Source: Mitsuokella sp. oral taxon 131 str. W9106
Lineage (GTDB): Bacteria > Bacillota > Negativicutes > Selenomonadales > Selenomonadaceae
Assembly (NCBI RefSeq): GCF_000469545.1
Contig: NZ_KI273065.1
Location: forward strand, 62,001 to 126,000
Length of the DNA: 64,000 nt
Reading direction: 5' to 3'
Shown: in pieces, positions 31,501-39,724 of the stretch
Layout of the letters: each line of letters starts with the position of its first letter
How positions within the stretch are numbered: the first letter of the stretch is position 1
Translations under genes and position numbers: made by a program
Notes under the pieces: generated by a model
What the model was told of the DNA's origin: nothing
Database searches by the model: none
Seen by the model: only the letters and a program-made list of their open reading frames with translations

Positions 31501-31935
31501 TTACCAAATTTCCTTCATGATGGGACGGTAGTTCTCGTTGAGGAAATTGATGAGCACGTCAAACATGCTGTAAATCTCATCGCCAATCATCGGGAACTCT
31601 TCGCCCGGCATGAGCATGCAGATGTCAAGAATGAGCGAGCCCTCTGCATCGAAGTAAAGCTTGAACGGCTTGAACTTCTTGTTCTGCTCGTTTGCGAGCT
31701 TCAGGACGGCAAGCTCGTTTTCTTCCGTCTGCGCCTTCGGCGAAATTTGGACGCGCATCATCGCAAAAACGCTGTTGTCAAGAATGACAAGGGTCGGAAG
31801 CTGCTGCCCTTCGACGAGGACATGCGAGCGGAATACGACTGTCCCCTGCTCATCGTCCTTCACTTCTTCCACCGCAAACGAATCGATTTCTTTTCCCTCG
31901 AGATAAAGCTTGAATGCTTCAGCCTTCTTATTCAT
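31501..31935 (-). CDS. Protein of unknown function (YbjN-like fold possible)
   Basis: 144 residues, no signal peptide or membrane segment. It has an acidic alpha/beta composition with alternating segments such as FRSHVLVEGQQLPTLVILD and PFKLYFDAEGSLILDICML, ending with YSMFDVLINFLNENYRPIMKEIW. The size and layout recall YbjN-like or chaperone-like folds, but I cannot name a family. AAAGGATG precedes the ATG. It stands alone between leuA and a terminator. Confidence 0.7.
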   Translation of the reverse strand: MNKKAEAFKLYLEGKEIDSFAVEEVKDDEQGTVVFRSHVLVEGQQLPTLVILDNSVFAMMRVQISPKAQTEENELAVLKLANEQNKKFKPFKLYFDAEGSLILDICMLMPGEEFPMIGDEIYSMFDVLINFLNENYRPIMKEIW

Positions 31936-32065
31936 CGCCTACATCCTTTCTATTCTGCAAACCGCACTATAACGAATATTTAATTTCGTGAAGCAGGAGT
32001 AAAATCCTGCCTATCGAATAAATTAAATCTCCATTTCCTGCACGGCCACAAATGGTGCCAGACGA

Positions 32066-33736
32066 TCATTTTCCCATCTGCATGCGGTCAATCGCACTCA
32101 CGAGTGCCTGAATCGACGCTGTAATGATATCGGTATCCATGCCGGCGCCCCACGTCACGTGACCGCCTTCCGCGACGATTCCGATATAGGCGATCGCGCG
32201 GCTCGACTGTCCGAGCTCAAGCGCATGCTCACTGTAAGTCAGATCCTTGTAGGAGATGCCGAGGTTTTCCTGCAAGGCGTTCGATACGGCATCGAGACGT
32301 CCATTTCCTTTTGCGACAAAAGTCCTTTGCTTGCCGTTGACGAAAATATCGACCGTTCCCTTGCGCGAGCCGTCCGGTTCCTTTTTGAGCAAGAAGTCAT
32401 CGAGCTTGTACGGCGTGTCGACGTTGACGTACTCCCGCTGGAAGATCTGATAGAGCTCGTCCGGCATGAGTTCCTTGTGCTTGTGGTCGGACACGCCCTT
32501 GACGCAGTAGCCAAAGTCCTCGCGCATCTTCTTCGGCATGTCGATGCCGTACTTCTGCTCCATGATGAAGCCGACACCGCCCTTGCCGGACTGGCTGTTG
32601 ATGCGGATGACGTCGCCGTCGTATTCACGGCCGACGTCCTTGGGATCGATGTAGAGATACGGGAGTGTCCACTTGTCGGGGTTTTTCTCCTCTTTCCACT
32701 TCATGCCCTTTGCGATCGCGTCCTGATGCGAGCCGGAAAATGCCGCAAAGACGAGCTCGCCCGCATACGGCTGCCGCGGGCTTACGTGCATGCGCGTCAC
32801 GCGTTCGTACATCTCGCAGAGTGCCGGCATGTTCGAGAAATCGAGCTTCGGATCGATGCCGAGCGCGAAGAGGTTCATCGCGACCGTGATGATGTCGACG
32901 TTGCCCGTGCGCTCGCCGTTCCCAAAGAGCGTGCCCTCGACGCGGTCCGCACCCGCGAGGATGCCCATCTCTGTATCGGCGACGCCGCAGCCGCGGTCAT
33001 TGTGCGGATGGATAGAGAGCAAGACGGCGTCGCGGTACTTCAAGTGCTTGTTCATATAGGCAATCTGCATTCCGTAGACGTGCGGCAAGCTCATCTCTAC
33101 GGTCACGGGCAGATTGATGATCGCCTTGCGGTCTGGCGTAGGCTTCCAGACGTCGAGAACGGCGTTGCAGACTTCAAGCGCATACTCCGGCTCCGTGCCC
33201 GTGAAGGATTCCGGCGAGTACTCGAAGCGGTAGCCGGCACCCGCTTCTTCGGTCAGCTCCCGCAGGAGCTTCGCGCCATCGACTGCCATCTGCTTGATCT
33301 CGTCCTTCGACTTCTTGAAGACCTGCTCGCGCTGTGCGACAGAAGTCGAGTTATAGACGTGGACGATGGCGTTCTTGACGCCCTTCAGTGCGTCAAACGT
33401 CTTGCGGATGATATGCTCGCGCGCCTGCGTAAGCACCTGTATCGTCACGTCGTCAGGGATGAGATCGTCCTCGACGAGGCGGCGCAGGAATTCGTACTCC
33501 GTATCAGAAGCAGCCGGAAAGCCGACCTCGATTTCCTTGAAACCAACCTTTAAGAGCGTCCTGTAGAATTCGAGCTTTTCGTCAAGGCTCATCGGAATGA
33601 CGAGCGACTGATTTCCATCGCGCAGGTCGACGCTGCACCATACGGGTGCATGGTCGGGTGCGTCCTTCTTCGCCCACTCAAGATCGATCTCCGGCGGCAT
33701 GTAATAGCCTTTGCTGTACTTCTGATAATGCATCAT
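32066..33736 (-). CDS. leuA: 2-Isopropylmalate synthase (long LeuA2 type)
   Basis: 556 residues, the longer LeuA2 form known from yeast and actinobacteria. The catalytic domain has LRDGNQSLV (metal Asp), GFKEIEVGFP, and SIHPHNDRGCG (His-x-His pair). The C-terminal part (about 430-556) is the leucine-binding LeuA dimer domain. It condenses acetyl-CoA with 2-oxoisovalerate, first step of leucine synthesis. ATG at 33736 has GGGAGG eight bases upstream. Expression is controlled by the T-box just upstream. No leuBCD genes are nearby. Confidence 0.95.
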   Translation of the reverse strand: MMHYQKYSKGYYMPPEIDLEWAKKDAPDHAPVWCSVDLRDGNQSLVIPMSLDEKLEFYRTLLKVGFKEIEVGFPAASDTEYEFLRRLVEDDLIPDDVTIQVLTQAREHIIRKTFDALKGVKNAIVHVYNSTSVAQREQVFKKSKDEIKQMAVDGAKLLRELTEEAGAGYRFEYSPESFTGTEPEYALEVCNAVLDVWKPTPDRKAIINLPVTVEMSLPHVYGMQIAYMNKHLKYRDAVLLSIHPHNDRGCGVADTEMGILAGADRVEGTLFGNGERTGNVDIITVAMNLFALGIDPKLDFSNMPALCEMYERVTRMHVSPRQPYAGELVFAAFSGSHQDAIAKGMKWKEEKNPDKWTLPYLYIDPKDVGREYDGDVIRINSQSGKGGVGFIMEQKYGIDMPKKMREDFGYCVKGVSDHKHKELMPDELYQIFQREYVNVDTPYKLDDFLLKKEPDGSRKGTVDIFVNGKQRTFVAKGNGRLDAVSNALQENLGISYKDLTYSEHALELGQSSRAIAYIGIVAEGGHVTWGAGMDTDIITASIQALVSAIDRMQMGK

Positions 33737-33750
33737 AAGGAAAACCTCCC

Positions 33751-33985
33751 AAAATATAAAAGCCCCGCGTCTCCATGAGACGCAGGGTCTTCTGCGTGGT
33801 ACCACTCAAATTCGCATCGATTGATGCCTCTGCGGACTCCATCAAGTCCTCCTGCGCTAACGGTCAGGCTCCGTCCCTGCTTACTTGCCCCGTTTCTTCA
33901 CGAACGTTCAGCGGGCTGCTTCAAGGCGAGTTCGTCCATCTCGTGCCACTGTCTTTCACCGAGCGACAGCTCTCTGCAAGCACTT
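33751..33985 (-). ncRNA. T-box leader, leucine-specific
   Basis: Read on the minus strand the leader starts stem I with AGAGAGCTG...GGTGAAAG, has a specifier-loop GAACTCGCC with Leu codon CTC (33928-33930), the T-box core TGGTACCA (33797-33804), and an 11-bp terminator stem (33763-33787) with a T-rich tail. Uncharged tRNA-Leu would stabilise the antiterminator and let leuA be transcribed. All standard parts are in order. Confidence 0.92.
33757..33787 (-). terminator. T-box terminator before leuA
   Basis: 11-bp stem (33777-33787 with 33763-33773) with a 3-base loop, followed on the minus strand by CTTTTATATTTT. The 5' arm lies just after the T-box core, as expected for the antiterminator switch. 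Confidence 0.88.
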
Positions 33986-34032
33986 GGAAGGTCTACTATT
34001 CCTCTGCAACGCATTTCGTTTTGATGTATACT

Positions 34033-34061
34033 AGGATAGCACAGCAAAATGTCTTTTGCAA
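34033..34061 (-). promoter_or_regulatory. Promoter of the leuA T-box leader
   Basis: Minus strand -35 TTGCAA (34056-34061), 17-base spacer, -10 TATCCT (34033-34038), placed about 55 bases before stem I. Confidence 0.6.
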
Positions 34062-34101
34062 GCATTTTGTAAAAACGTTTTGTCAAGCAGGTGTAATGTT
34101 G

Positions 34102-34617
34102 TCACTCTTCCGGCTCGCGAAGCGTCTTCTTGGCTGCGGCTCGTAAGTGCGCCTCTTCCTGCTGCTGCTTCTTGCGCGCCTTATGCGCTTCGTAGCGCTG
34201 GCGTCCTTCCTCGAATGCACGCTTTGCATCCTCTGTGTCGAGGATAAGCGGCGGAACGGACTTTGGACGCGAATTGCGGTCGAGCGCGACCATCGTGAAG
34301 TAAGCGGAAAGCGCACGCTGCGGCCTGCCCTCCTGATCGAGATCCTCTACCTCTACGGTAACGGCAATCTCCATCGAACTATGGCCAACGAATACGATCT
34401 CCGCCGTGCATGTCACGAGGTCGCCAATCAGGATCGGCGAGTGGAATTCAAGCTCGTCGACGCGCGCCGTTACAACATTTGACCGTGCGTACTTGCGCGC
34501 CGCCGCATACGCTGCCGAGTCCATGATCTTCATGATCTCGCCGCCGTGGACATTGCCGTTCGGGTTCGCCTGGCTCGGCATCATGACCTCGCTGATTACG
34601 ATTCGATTCTGTGCCAT
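34102..34617 (-). CDS. Acyl-CoA thioesterase, hotdog fold (YkhA/BACH-like)
   Basis: 171 residues. PNGNVHGGEIMKIMDSAAYAA carries the catalytic-type Asn/His/Asp region of the YciA/YkhA group, followed by VDELEFHSPILIGD. The C-terminal 40 residues are a charged helix (EEGRQRYEAHKARKKQQQEEA). The family hydrolyses medium to long acyl-CoA. It lies upstream of leuA but ends before the T-box promoter, with 25 bases to the CsoR gene upstream; co-transcription with that gene is possible. Confidence 0.88.
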   Translation of the reverse strand: MAQNRIVISEVMMPSQANPNGNVHGGEIMKIMDSAAYAAARKYARSNVVTARVDELEFHSPILIGDLVTCTAEIVFVGHSSMEIAVTVEVEDLDQEGRPQRALSAYFTMVALDRNSRPKSVPPLILDTEDAKRAFEEGRQRYEAHKARKKQQQEEAHLRAAAKKTLREPEE

Positions 34618-34641
34618 ACCGTTCTCCTATCCCCTGCTCTT

Positions 34642-34923
34642 TTACTTCAAAAACCGATCAATCGCTTCGTTGAACTGCTCCAGCGCATGCATGTCGTTCT
34701 CCTTCACGGCATCGACCATGCAATGCTCCAAATGATCCTTCAGAATAATACGGCTGACACCTTTCAGGGCACTGTCCACCGCAGACAGCTGGATGAGGAC
34801 CTCGCTGCAGTCGCGCCCCGATTCAACCATGCGCTTCACAGATTCAAGATGCCCGATAAGACGCGCCATGCGGTTCAGTACCGCCTTTGTCTGTGTGTGG
34901 CTATGGACGTGCGGCTCTCCCAT
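34642..34923 (-). CDS. CsoR-type metal-sensing transcriptional repressor
   Basis: 93 residues, all-helical CsoR/RcnR family. The Cu(I)-ligand pattern is visible as Cys 39, His 64 and Cys 68 with the same spacing as CsoR (C-x24-H-x3-C). The His-rich N-terminus (EPHVHSHT) is also typical of the family. ATG at 34923 has GGGAGG seven bases upstream. No copper exporter is adjacent. The thioesterase gene follows after 24 bases. Confidence 0.85.
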   Translation of the reverse strand: MGEPHVHSHTQTKAVLNRMARLIGHLESVKRMVESGRDCSEVLIQLSAVDSALKGVSRIILKDHLEHCMVDAVKENDMHALEQFNEAIDRFLK

Positions 34924-34958
34924 ACGATGACCTCCCTGCTTGCCTATCATTTTATGGC

Positions 34959-34978
34959 ATAGACCATAGGCTGTCTAT
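34959..34978. promoter_or_regulatory. Inverted repeat upstream of the CsoR-type gene
   Basis: ATAGAC-N8-GTCTAT (34959-34964 and 34973-34978), 36-55 bases before the repressor ATG. It may be an autoregulatory operator; it does not look like the G-rich CsoR consensus. Confidence 0.35.
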
Positions 34979-35015
34979 AGATTCTCACATATTATCATAC
35001 AACAAAACGGACGCA

Positions 35016-35044
35016 TTGACAATCGACTTTTTCCTACTTATAAT
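35016..35044 (+). promoter_or_regulatory. Consensus sigma70 promoter of the ECF S component gene
   Basis: Perfect -35 TTGACA (35016-35021), 17-base spacer and perfect -10 TATAAT (35039-35044). Expected start of transcription near 35051, 49 bases before the GTG. Such a strong promoter implies control further downstream. Confidence 0.85.
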
Positions 35045-35069
35045 AGTTGTATTCTAGCCTATTGGATTT

Positions 35070-35102
35070 CACGGGTTTCAAATCAAGGGGGGATTTCCCG
35101 TG
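35070..35102 (+). promoter_or_regulatory. Hairpin enclosing the ribosome binding site and start codon of the ECF S component
   Basis: CACGGG (35070-35075) pairs with CCCGTG (35097-35102), which contains the GTG start codon; inside, AAATC (35080-35084) pairs with GATTT (35092-35096), with a TTTC bulge on the 5' side. The loop holds the Shine-Dalgarno AAGGGGG. This geometry suggests translational control. It does not match a riboswitch class I can name. Confidence 0.45.
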
Positions 35103-35603
35103 TCAAAGGACAAGACATACTCACTCTGCATGACGGCTGTGCTCATGGCACTCACCTGCATCGCAACCATGGTCATCCAGATTCCAATTCCGCTTGGCTA
35201 CGCTCATCTTGGCGACTGCGTCATTCTTCTCGCCGTGCTCTTCCTAAACCGGCGAAACGCCGTCCTCGCCGCCTCGATCGGCTCGATGCTCGCGGATTTC
35301 TTCACGGGTTTTGCGATTTGGTGCGTGCCGACGCTCCTCATAAAGAGCGCAATCGTTTTGACCGCGCACCCCTTCTGCGCAGGCAGATCCTTCCCGCGGC
35401 TCCTGCTCGGCGGCGCACTCTCCATGCTCGTCATGGCGGCAGGTTACACGCTCGCAGGAGCGCTCCTTTACGGGAGCTTGGCGGTGGGGCTTGCCTCCAC
35501 GCCCGGCCTTTTAGCCGAGGGCGCGCTGAATCTCGCGCTCTTTCTCATCCTTGCAAAAACCATTGTTCCCGCCCTTTCCCGATACCTTGACAGAAAATCC
35601 TGA
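35100..35603 (+). CDS. ECF transporter S component, substrate unknown
   Basis: 167 residues with about six hydrophobic helices, typical S-component size. IPLGYAHLGDCVILLAVLFL and GSMLADFFTGFAIWCVPTLLIK match the general S-component pattern (G-x-x-H-L-G-D and LAD-x-x-x-G). It would bind a vitamin or precursor and use an ECF energising module encoded elsewhere. It starts with GTG; GGGGGG lies eight bases upstream. deoD follows with its own likely promoter. Substrate could be a pyrimidine moiety, queuosine precursor or other vitamin; no evidence decides. Confidence 0.82.
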   Translation: MSKDKTYSLCMTAVLMALTCIATMVIQIPIPLGYAHLGDCVILLAVLFLNRRNAVLAASIGSMLADFFTGFAIWCVPTLLIKSAIVLTAHPFCAGRSFPRLLLGGALSMLVMAAGYTLAGALLYGSLAVGLASTPGLLAEGALNLALFLILAKTIVPALSRYLDRKS

Positions 35604-35617
35604 TTCCATGGTATAAT
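35587..35617 (+). promoter_or_regulatory. Possible deoD promoter
   Basis: TTGACA (35587-35592) and TATAAT (35612-35617) but with a 19-base spacer, longer than optimal. The -35 box is inside the end of the ECF gene. Confidence 0.45.
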
Positions 35618-35669
35618 AAAATTGCATCGTTTTCTGCTCTTCATTTTCATAAGGAAAGGAAGTATCCGC

Positions 35670-36380
35670 ATGAGCACACCGCACATTGCTGCAGAGCCGG
35701 GCGATATCGCCGAGCGCATCCTCCTGCCGGGCGACCCGCTCCGCGCGAAATTCATCGCTGAACATTTCCTCGAAAATGCGAAACAGTACACCAGCATCCG
35801 CAACATTCTTGGCTACACGGGCACGTACAAGGGCGTTCCCGTCTCCGTGCAGGGCACGGGCATGGGCATTCCGTCGATCTCGATTTACATCCATGAACTC
35901 ATCGCAACCTACGGCGTCAAAAAGCTCTTCCGCGTCGGAACATGCGGCGCAATGCACAAGGACGTAAAGCTCCGCGATGTGCTCATCGCCCAGGCGGCGA
36001 CGACGGATTCCGCCATTCTCCGCAACATTTTCGGGCCATCGATCAACTTTGCGCCAATCGCAGACTATTCGCTTCTCGAAAGGGCGGTCTCAAATGCACG
36101 CCGCCTCTCGCTCCCCGTCAAGGTCGGCAACATCATCTCCGTCGATCGCTTCTACGATGAAGAAATCGACAACGAAAAGCTCACGAAATACGGCATCCTC
36201 GGCGTCGAGATGGAAGCCGCCGCGCTCTACACGATCGCGGCCCAGTTCCATGTACAGGCGCTCGCGATTTTCACCGCCAGCGATCATTTGCTGACAGGCG
36301 AAGGCTGCACGGCAGAGGAACGCCAGAACACGTTCTGCGACATGATCCGGATCGCACTCGAAACGGCAGTCGAAACGTGA
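35670..36380 (+). CDS. deoD: Purine-nucleoside phosphorylase DeoD
   Basis: 236 residues, the hexameric low-molecular-weight type. GDIAERILLPGDPLRAK opens the protein, VGTCGAM and GVEMEAAALYTIA are the phosphate and nucleoside segments, and SDHLLTGE holds the catalytic Asp. It releases bases from purine nucleosides with phosphate. ATG at 35670 has AAGGAAG seven bases upstream; a longer frame from 35622 lacks a site. Confidence 0.95.
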   Translation: MSTPHIAAEPGDIAERILLPGDPLRAKFIAEHFLENAKQYTSIRNILGYTGTYKGVPVSVQGTGMGIPSISIYIHELIATYGVKKLFRVGTCGAMHKDVKLRDVLIAQAATTDSAILRNIFGPSINFAPIADYSLLERAVSNARRLSLPVKVGNIISVDRFYDEEIDNEKLTKYGILGVEMEAAALYTIAAQFHVQALAIFTASDHLLTGEGCTAEERQNTFCDMIRIALETAVET

Positions 36381-36418
36381 TGCGCGATGCGCTTGGAATC
36401 GGGCATTACGCCAAACAC

Positions 36419-36454
36419 AGAAAAGGCACTCTTCCCCATGAGAGTGCCTTTTCT
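36419..36454. terminator. Bidirectional terminator between deoD and the M18 peptidase gene
   Basis: Perfect 14-bp stem (36419-36432 with 36441-36454), 8-base loop, T-rich on both strands. It serves two convergent genes. Confidence 0.88.
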
Positions 36455-36473
36455 TGTAGGATAAAACGAATCG

Positions 36474-37895
36474 TCACGCTTCCGCTAGGAACGCCTTATA
36501 GCCCTTGAACGTCTCGTAGACGTCAACCTTGCTCGTTGTCTCCCATGGCGCATGCATCGAGAGGACGCCGACGCCGCTGTCGATGACCTGCATGCCGTAA
36601 AGGCTCATGATGTAGGCAATCGTGCCGCCGCCTCCGAGGTCGACTTTGCCGAGCTCCGCGAGTTGGAAGCGGACGCCATGCGCTTCCATAATGCGGCGAA
36701 TCTCACCGAGGTATTCCGCATTCGCATCGTTCGAGCCAGACTTGCCGCGCGAACCCGTGAACTTATTGAAGACCATGCCGCGTCCGAGATAGGCGACATT
36801 CTTCTTGTCGTAGGCGCTCGCGTAGAGCGCATCGTAGGCACTCGACACGTCAGAGGAGAGCATCTTCGAGTTTGCGAGCGCACGGCGCAGCGTGAGATCG
36901 CCTCCTTCACCAAGCGCCGCCAAAATTTCGGCGACGGCATTCTCGAAGAAGCGCGACTGCATGCCTGTCGCCCCGACGCTTCCAATTTCCTCCTTATCGA
37001 CGAGCAGGCAGCACGCCGTCTTCTTCGGTGTCGCTTCCATTTCGAGCATCGCGCGAAGCGATGTGTAGGAACAGACGCGGTCGTCCTGTCCGTAGCCTAA
37101 AATCATGCTGCGGTCAAATCCGAGCTCACGCGCGCGTCCTGCGGGAACAAGTGCGAGCTCTGCCGAGAGGAAGTCCTCTTCCTCGATGCCATACTTCTCC
37201 TCGATGAGCGCGAGCACGCCCGCCTTGACGGACTCCTTGTCCTTCTTCTTGAGCGGATAGTTGCCAACGAGGATATCGAGGTCCTCCCCTTCAACGACTT
37301 TTGCCGCGTTCTTTTTCATCTGCTCCTGCGAGAGGTGGATGAGAAGATCCGTCACGCAGAATACGGGATCGTCCGCCGCCTCGCCAATATTGACCGTGAT
37401 GACCCTGCCGTCCTTTCGGACGACGACGCCGTGCATCGCGAGCGGGATTGTGACCCACTGGTACTTTTTGATGCCGCCGTAGTAATGCGTGTCGAGGTAG
37501 GCAAGCCCACCGTCCTCGTAGAGCGGGTTCTGCTTGACGTCGAGCCGGCACGTGTCGATGTGTGCACCGAGAATTGCCATGCCATGCGCGAGCGGCTCCG
37601 TGCCGACGTGGAAAAGCGCAAGCGACTTCTTCATGTTGAGCGCGTAGACCTTTGCGCCCGCTTTTAACGTCTCGCCCTTTTTGATGATTGCGGCAAGGTC
37701 GCGATAGCCCGCCGCCTCCGCCTGGCGGATTGCCTCTGCCGCACTCTCACGCTCCGTCTTGCAGTCGGAGATAAAGTCGATATAGCCTTTCGCGAGACGT
37801 TCGAGCTTTTTCTTGTCGTCCTTTCGATACGTATTCCAAACGGAGAGCTTCTCTTCACTTTCCTTTGCCTTTTCTTTTTTTTCCTTGTCTGCCAT
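36474..37895 (-). CDS. M18-family metallo-aminopeptidase
   Basis: 473 residues. GAHIDTCRLDV (first zinc His and the following Asp), DKEEIGSVGATG (Glu pair) and MHAPWETTSKVDVYE (last His) are the M18 catalytic motifs. The N-terminus is a highly charged helix (DKEKKEKAKESEEK). These enzymes remove N-terminal residues from peptides in the cytoplasm. dusB lies upstream by 15 bases, so the two may share a transcript. Confidence 0.93.
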   Translation of the reverse strand: MADKEKKEKAKESEEKLSVWNTYRKDDKKKLERLAKGYIDFISDCKTERESAAEAIRQAEAAGYRDLAAIIKKGETLKAGAKVYALNMKKSLALFHVGTEPLAHGMAILGAHIDTCRLDVKQNPLYEDGGLAYLDTHYYGGIKKYQWVTIPLAMHGVVVRKDGRVITVNIGEAADDPVFCVTDLLIHLSQEQMKKNAAKVVEGEDLDILVGNYPLKKKDKESVKAGVLALIEEKYGIEEEDFLSAELALVPAGRARELGFDRSMILGYGQDDRVCSYTSLRAMLEMEATPKKTACCLLVDKEEIGSVGATGMQSRFFENAVAEILAALGEGGDLTLRRALANSKMLSSDVSSAYDALYASAYDKKNVAYLGRGMVFNKFTGSRGKSGSNDANAEYLGEIRRIMEAHGVRFQLAELGKVDLGGGGTIAYIMSLYGMQVIDSGVGVLSMHAPWETTSKVDVYETFKGYKAFLAEA

Positions 37896-37910
37896 AATGC
37901 TGTTCCTTTC

Positions 37911-38867
37911 TTAGAAGTACGCCGCTACGATTTGTGCGAAGTCCTCGCGCGTCCGCGCCTTGTTGAACCGATTGCGCAGGATCGCGCCATGCGTGATGCC
38001 GCGCGTGTACCACGTCGCGTGCTTTCGCATCTCTCGCGGGCCGATGTAGTCGCCCTTGTACGCAAGCAAGAGGTCGAGGTGGCGCATGAGCATCTCGGCG
38101 CGGTCACGCATCGTCGGTGCAGGAAGGCATTTCCCCGTGCGCCAGTAATGCGTGAAGCGCTTGAAGATCCACGGATTTCCCTGCGCTGCACGTCCGATCA
38201 TGACGCCGTCGCAGCCCGTGACCGAACGGATGCGATCGAGGTCGTCCTCCGTCCGCACATCGCCGTTCGCAATGACGGGGATCCGGACTGCCTGCTTGAC
38301 TTTTGCGATGATTTCCCAGTCTGCCGCACCGCTGTAAAACTGCTCACGTGTCCTGCCGTGAACGGTGATCGCATCGACGCCTGCCGCCTCCGCCAGCTTC
38401 GCCATCTCGACGACGTTGACGTGCGCCTCATCCCAGCCCTTGCGCATCTTGACCGTAAAGGGCATCCGGATCGCCTTGCGCACGGCGGAGAGGATCCGAA
38501 AGGCACGGTCTGGATCGAGCAGGAGCGCCGATCCCTCGCCGTTCTTCGTGACCTTCGGCGCGGGACAGCCCATATTGAAGTCGAGGATATCCGCCGTGCC
38601 GAGCTGCTCGACATAGGCCGCAGCCTCTGCCGCCATCTCCGGCCTTGCGGCGAAAATCTGCATGGCGAGCGGACGCTCCTTCGGTTCGGACTGGAGCATC
38701 GCGAGCGTGCGTTCGCTGCGGAAATGGATGCCTTGGCTTGATACCATTTCGGCGTAGGCAAGCGGGCAGCCCATGTCGTGTGCAAGGATGCGGTATGCCG
38801 TATCGGTCACGCCTGCCATAGGCGCAAGAAAGACGGGCACATCGAACGAAAAGTTCCCCAGCTTCAT
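37911..38867 (-). CDS. dusB: tRNA-dihydrouridine synthase (DusB type)
   Basis: 318 residues. An FMN TIM barrel with LAPMAGVTD at the start, the catalytic-cysteine segment [10 protein letters not shown] (about 98-107), ITVHGRTR and VIANGDV. It reduces uridines in the tRNA D-loop. The start overlaps the coaX stop by four bases (ATGA), a common coaX-dusB arrangement. Confidence 0.94.
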   Translation of the reverse strand: MKLGNFSFDVPVFLAPMAGVTDTAYRILAHDMGCPLAYAEMVSSQGIHFRSERTLAMLQSEPKERPLAMQIFAARPEMAAEAAAYVEQLGTADILDFNMGCPAPKVTKNGEGSALLLDPDRAFRILSAVRKAIRMPFTVKMRKGWDEAHVNVVEMAKLAEAAGVDAITVHGRTREQFYSGAADWEIIAKVKQAVRIPVIANGDVRTEDDLDRIRSVTGCDGVMIGRAAQGNPWIFKRFTHYWRTGKCLPAPTMRDRAEMLMRHLDLLLAYKGDYIGPREMRKHATWYTRGITHGAILRNRFNKARTREDFAQIVAAYF

Positions 38868-39661
38868 GCATTCTTCTCCTGAAAACGATCCATATTGCGC
38901 TCGTAAAGCACGCGAAGCCCCGTCAACGTGAGGAAATGATCAATCTTGTCAATCGTCGAGGACTCCTTCTTGATCATGCGTGCAAGGCCGCCTGTCGCAA
39001 CGACCCTTACCGCCTCATCCGCAAGCCCAATCTCGCGCTTGATGCGCCGCACGATCTCATCGATCTGCCCGACGTAGCCGAAAATGATGCCTGCCTGCAT
39101 GCCCTGAATCGTATTGTGGCATATAATATTTTTCGGCGGGACGAGCTCGATGCGCGGGAGCTGCGCTGCGCGCTGGAAGAGCGCATCCGCGCTTGCATTG
39201 ATGCCGGGCGCGATGACGCCGCCGAGGAAATCGCCGTTTTCCGCGACGACATCAAATGTCGTCGCCGTGCCGATATCGATAACGATCAATGGGCCGCCGT
39301 ACTGTTCGTATGCGCCGACAACGTTCACGATGCGATCCGCGCCGATGGCGCGCGGATTTTCATAGTGCAGGCGAATCCCTGTCTTGATGCCGGGACCGAC
39401 GAGCAGCGGGCGCAGGTGGAAGTAGCGCTCGCACATCTTCATGAGCGGCACGACGAGCGGTGGCACGACGGACGAAATCGCAATCGCGCGAATATCCTCC
39501 ATCGTAATGCCCTGATAGCGAAAGAGGTCGTTCATCAGCATTCCATACTCGTCGCCCGTCTTTTGGCGGTCGGTTGAAATGCGCCAATGTTTCATGAGCT
39601 TCTTGCCCTCGTAAGCGCCCATGACGATGTTCGTATTGCCAATATCCAGTACAAGTAACAA
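38864..39661 (-). CDS. coaX: Pantothenate kinase, type III
   Basis: 265 residues of the ASKHA fold. [10 protein letters not shown] (6-15) is the phosphate-binding loop; [12 protein letters not shown] and [11 protein letters not shown] are the pantothenate and second ATP motifs; VVATGGLA follows. First step of CoA synthesis, K+-dependent and not feedback-inhibited in this class. Starts with TTG, with GGAGAG six bases upstream. birA stands 63 bases upstream, as in Bacillus-like clusters. Confidence 0.94.
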   Translation of the reverse strand: MLLVLDIGNTNIVMGAYEGKKLMKHWRISTDRQKTGDEYGMLMNDLFRYQGITMEDIRAIAISSVVPPLVVPLMKMCERYFHLRPLLVGPGIKTGIRLHYENPRAIGADRIVNVVGAYEQYGGPLIVIDIGTATTFDVVAENGDFLGGVIAPGINASADALFQRAAQLPRIELVPPKNIICHNTIQGMQAGIIFGYVGQIDEIVRRIKREIGLADEAVRVVATGGLARMIKKESSTIDKIDHFLTLTGLRVLYERNMDRFQEKNA

Positions 39662-39724
39662 AATCGTCTCTCCTACTCATTTCGGGCAAGCGATTCGCGC
39701 GCCCAAATTCCATTGCGACGTTTT

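Noticed and set aside
32159-33553. 464-codon open frame antisense to leuA
   Set aside because: Composition is Arg/Val/Asp-rich with no recognisable domain; it mirrors the codon bias of leuA. Similar long plus-strand frames over carB, lon, clpX and nifJ were rejected for the same reason.
35045-35100. preQ1-I riboswitch before the ECF gene (starts with TTCTAGC)
   Set aside because: After TTCTAGC the consensus ACACCCT and A-rich tail are missing; kept only as an unnamed hairpin.
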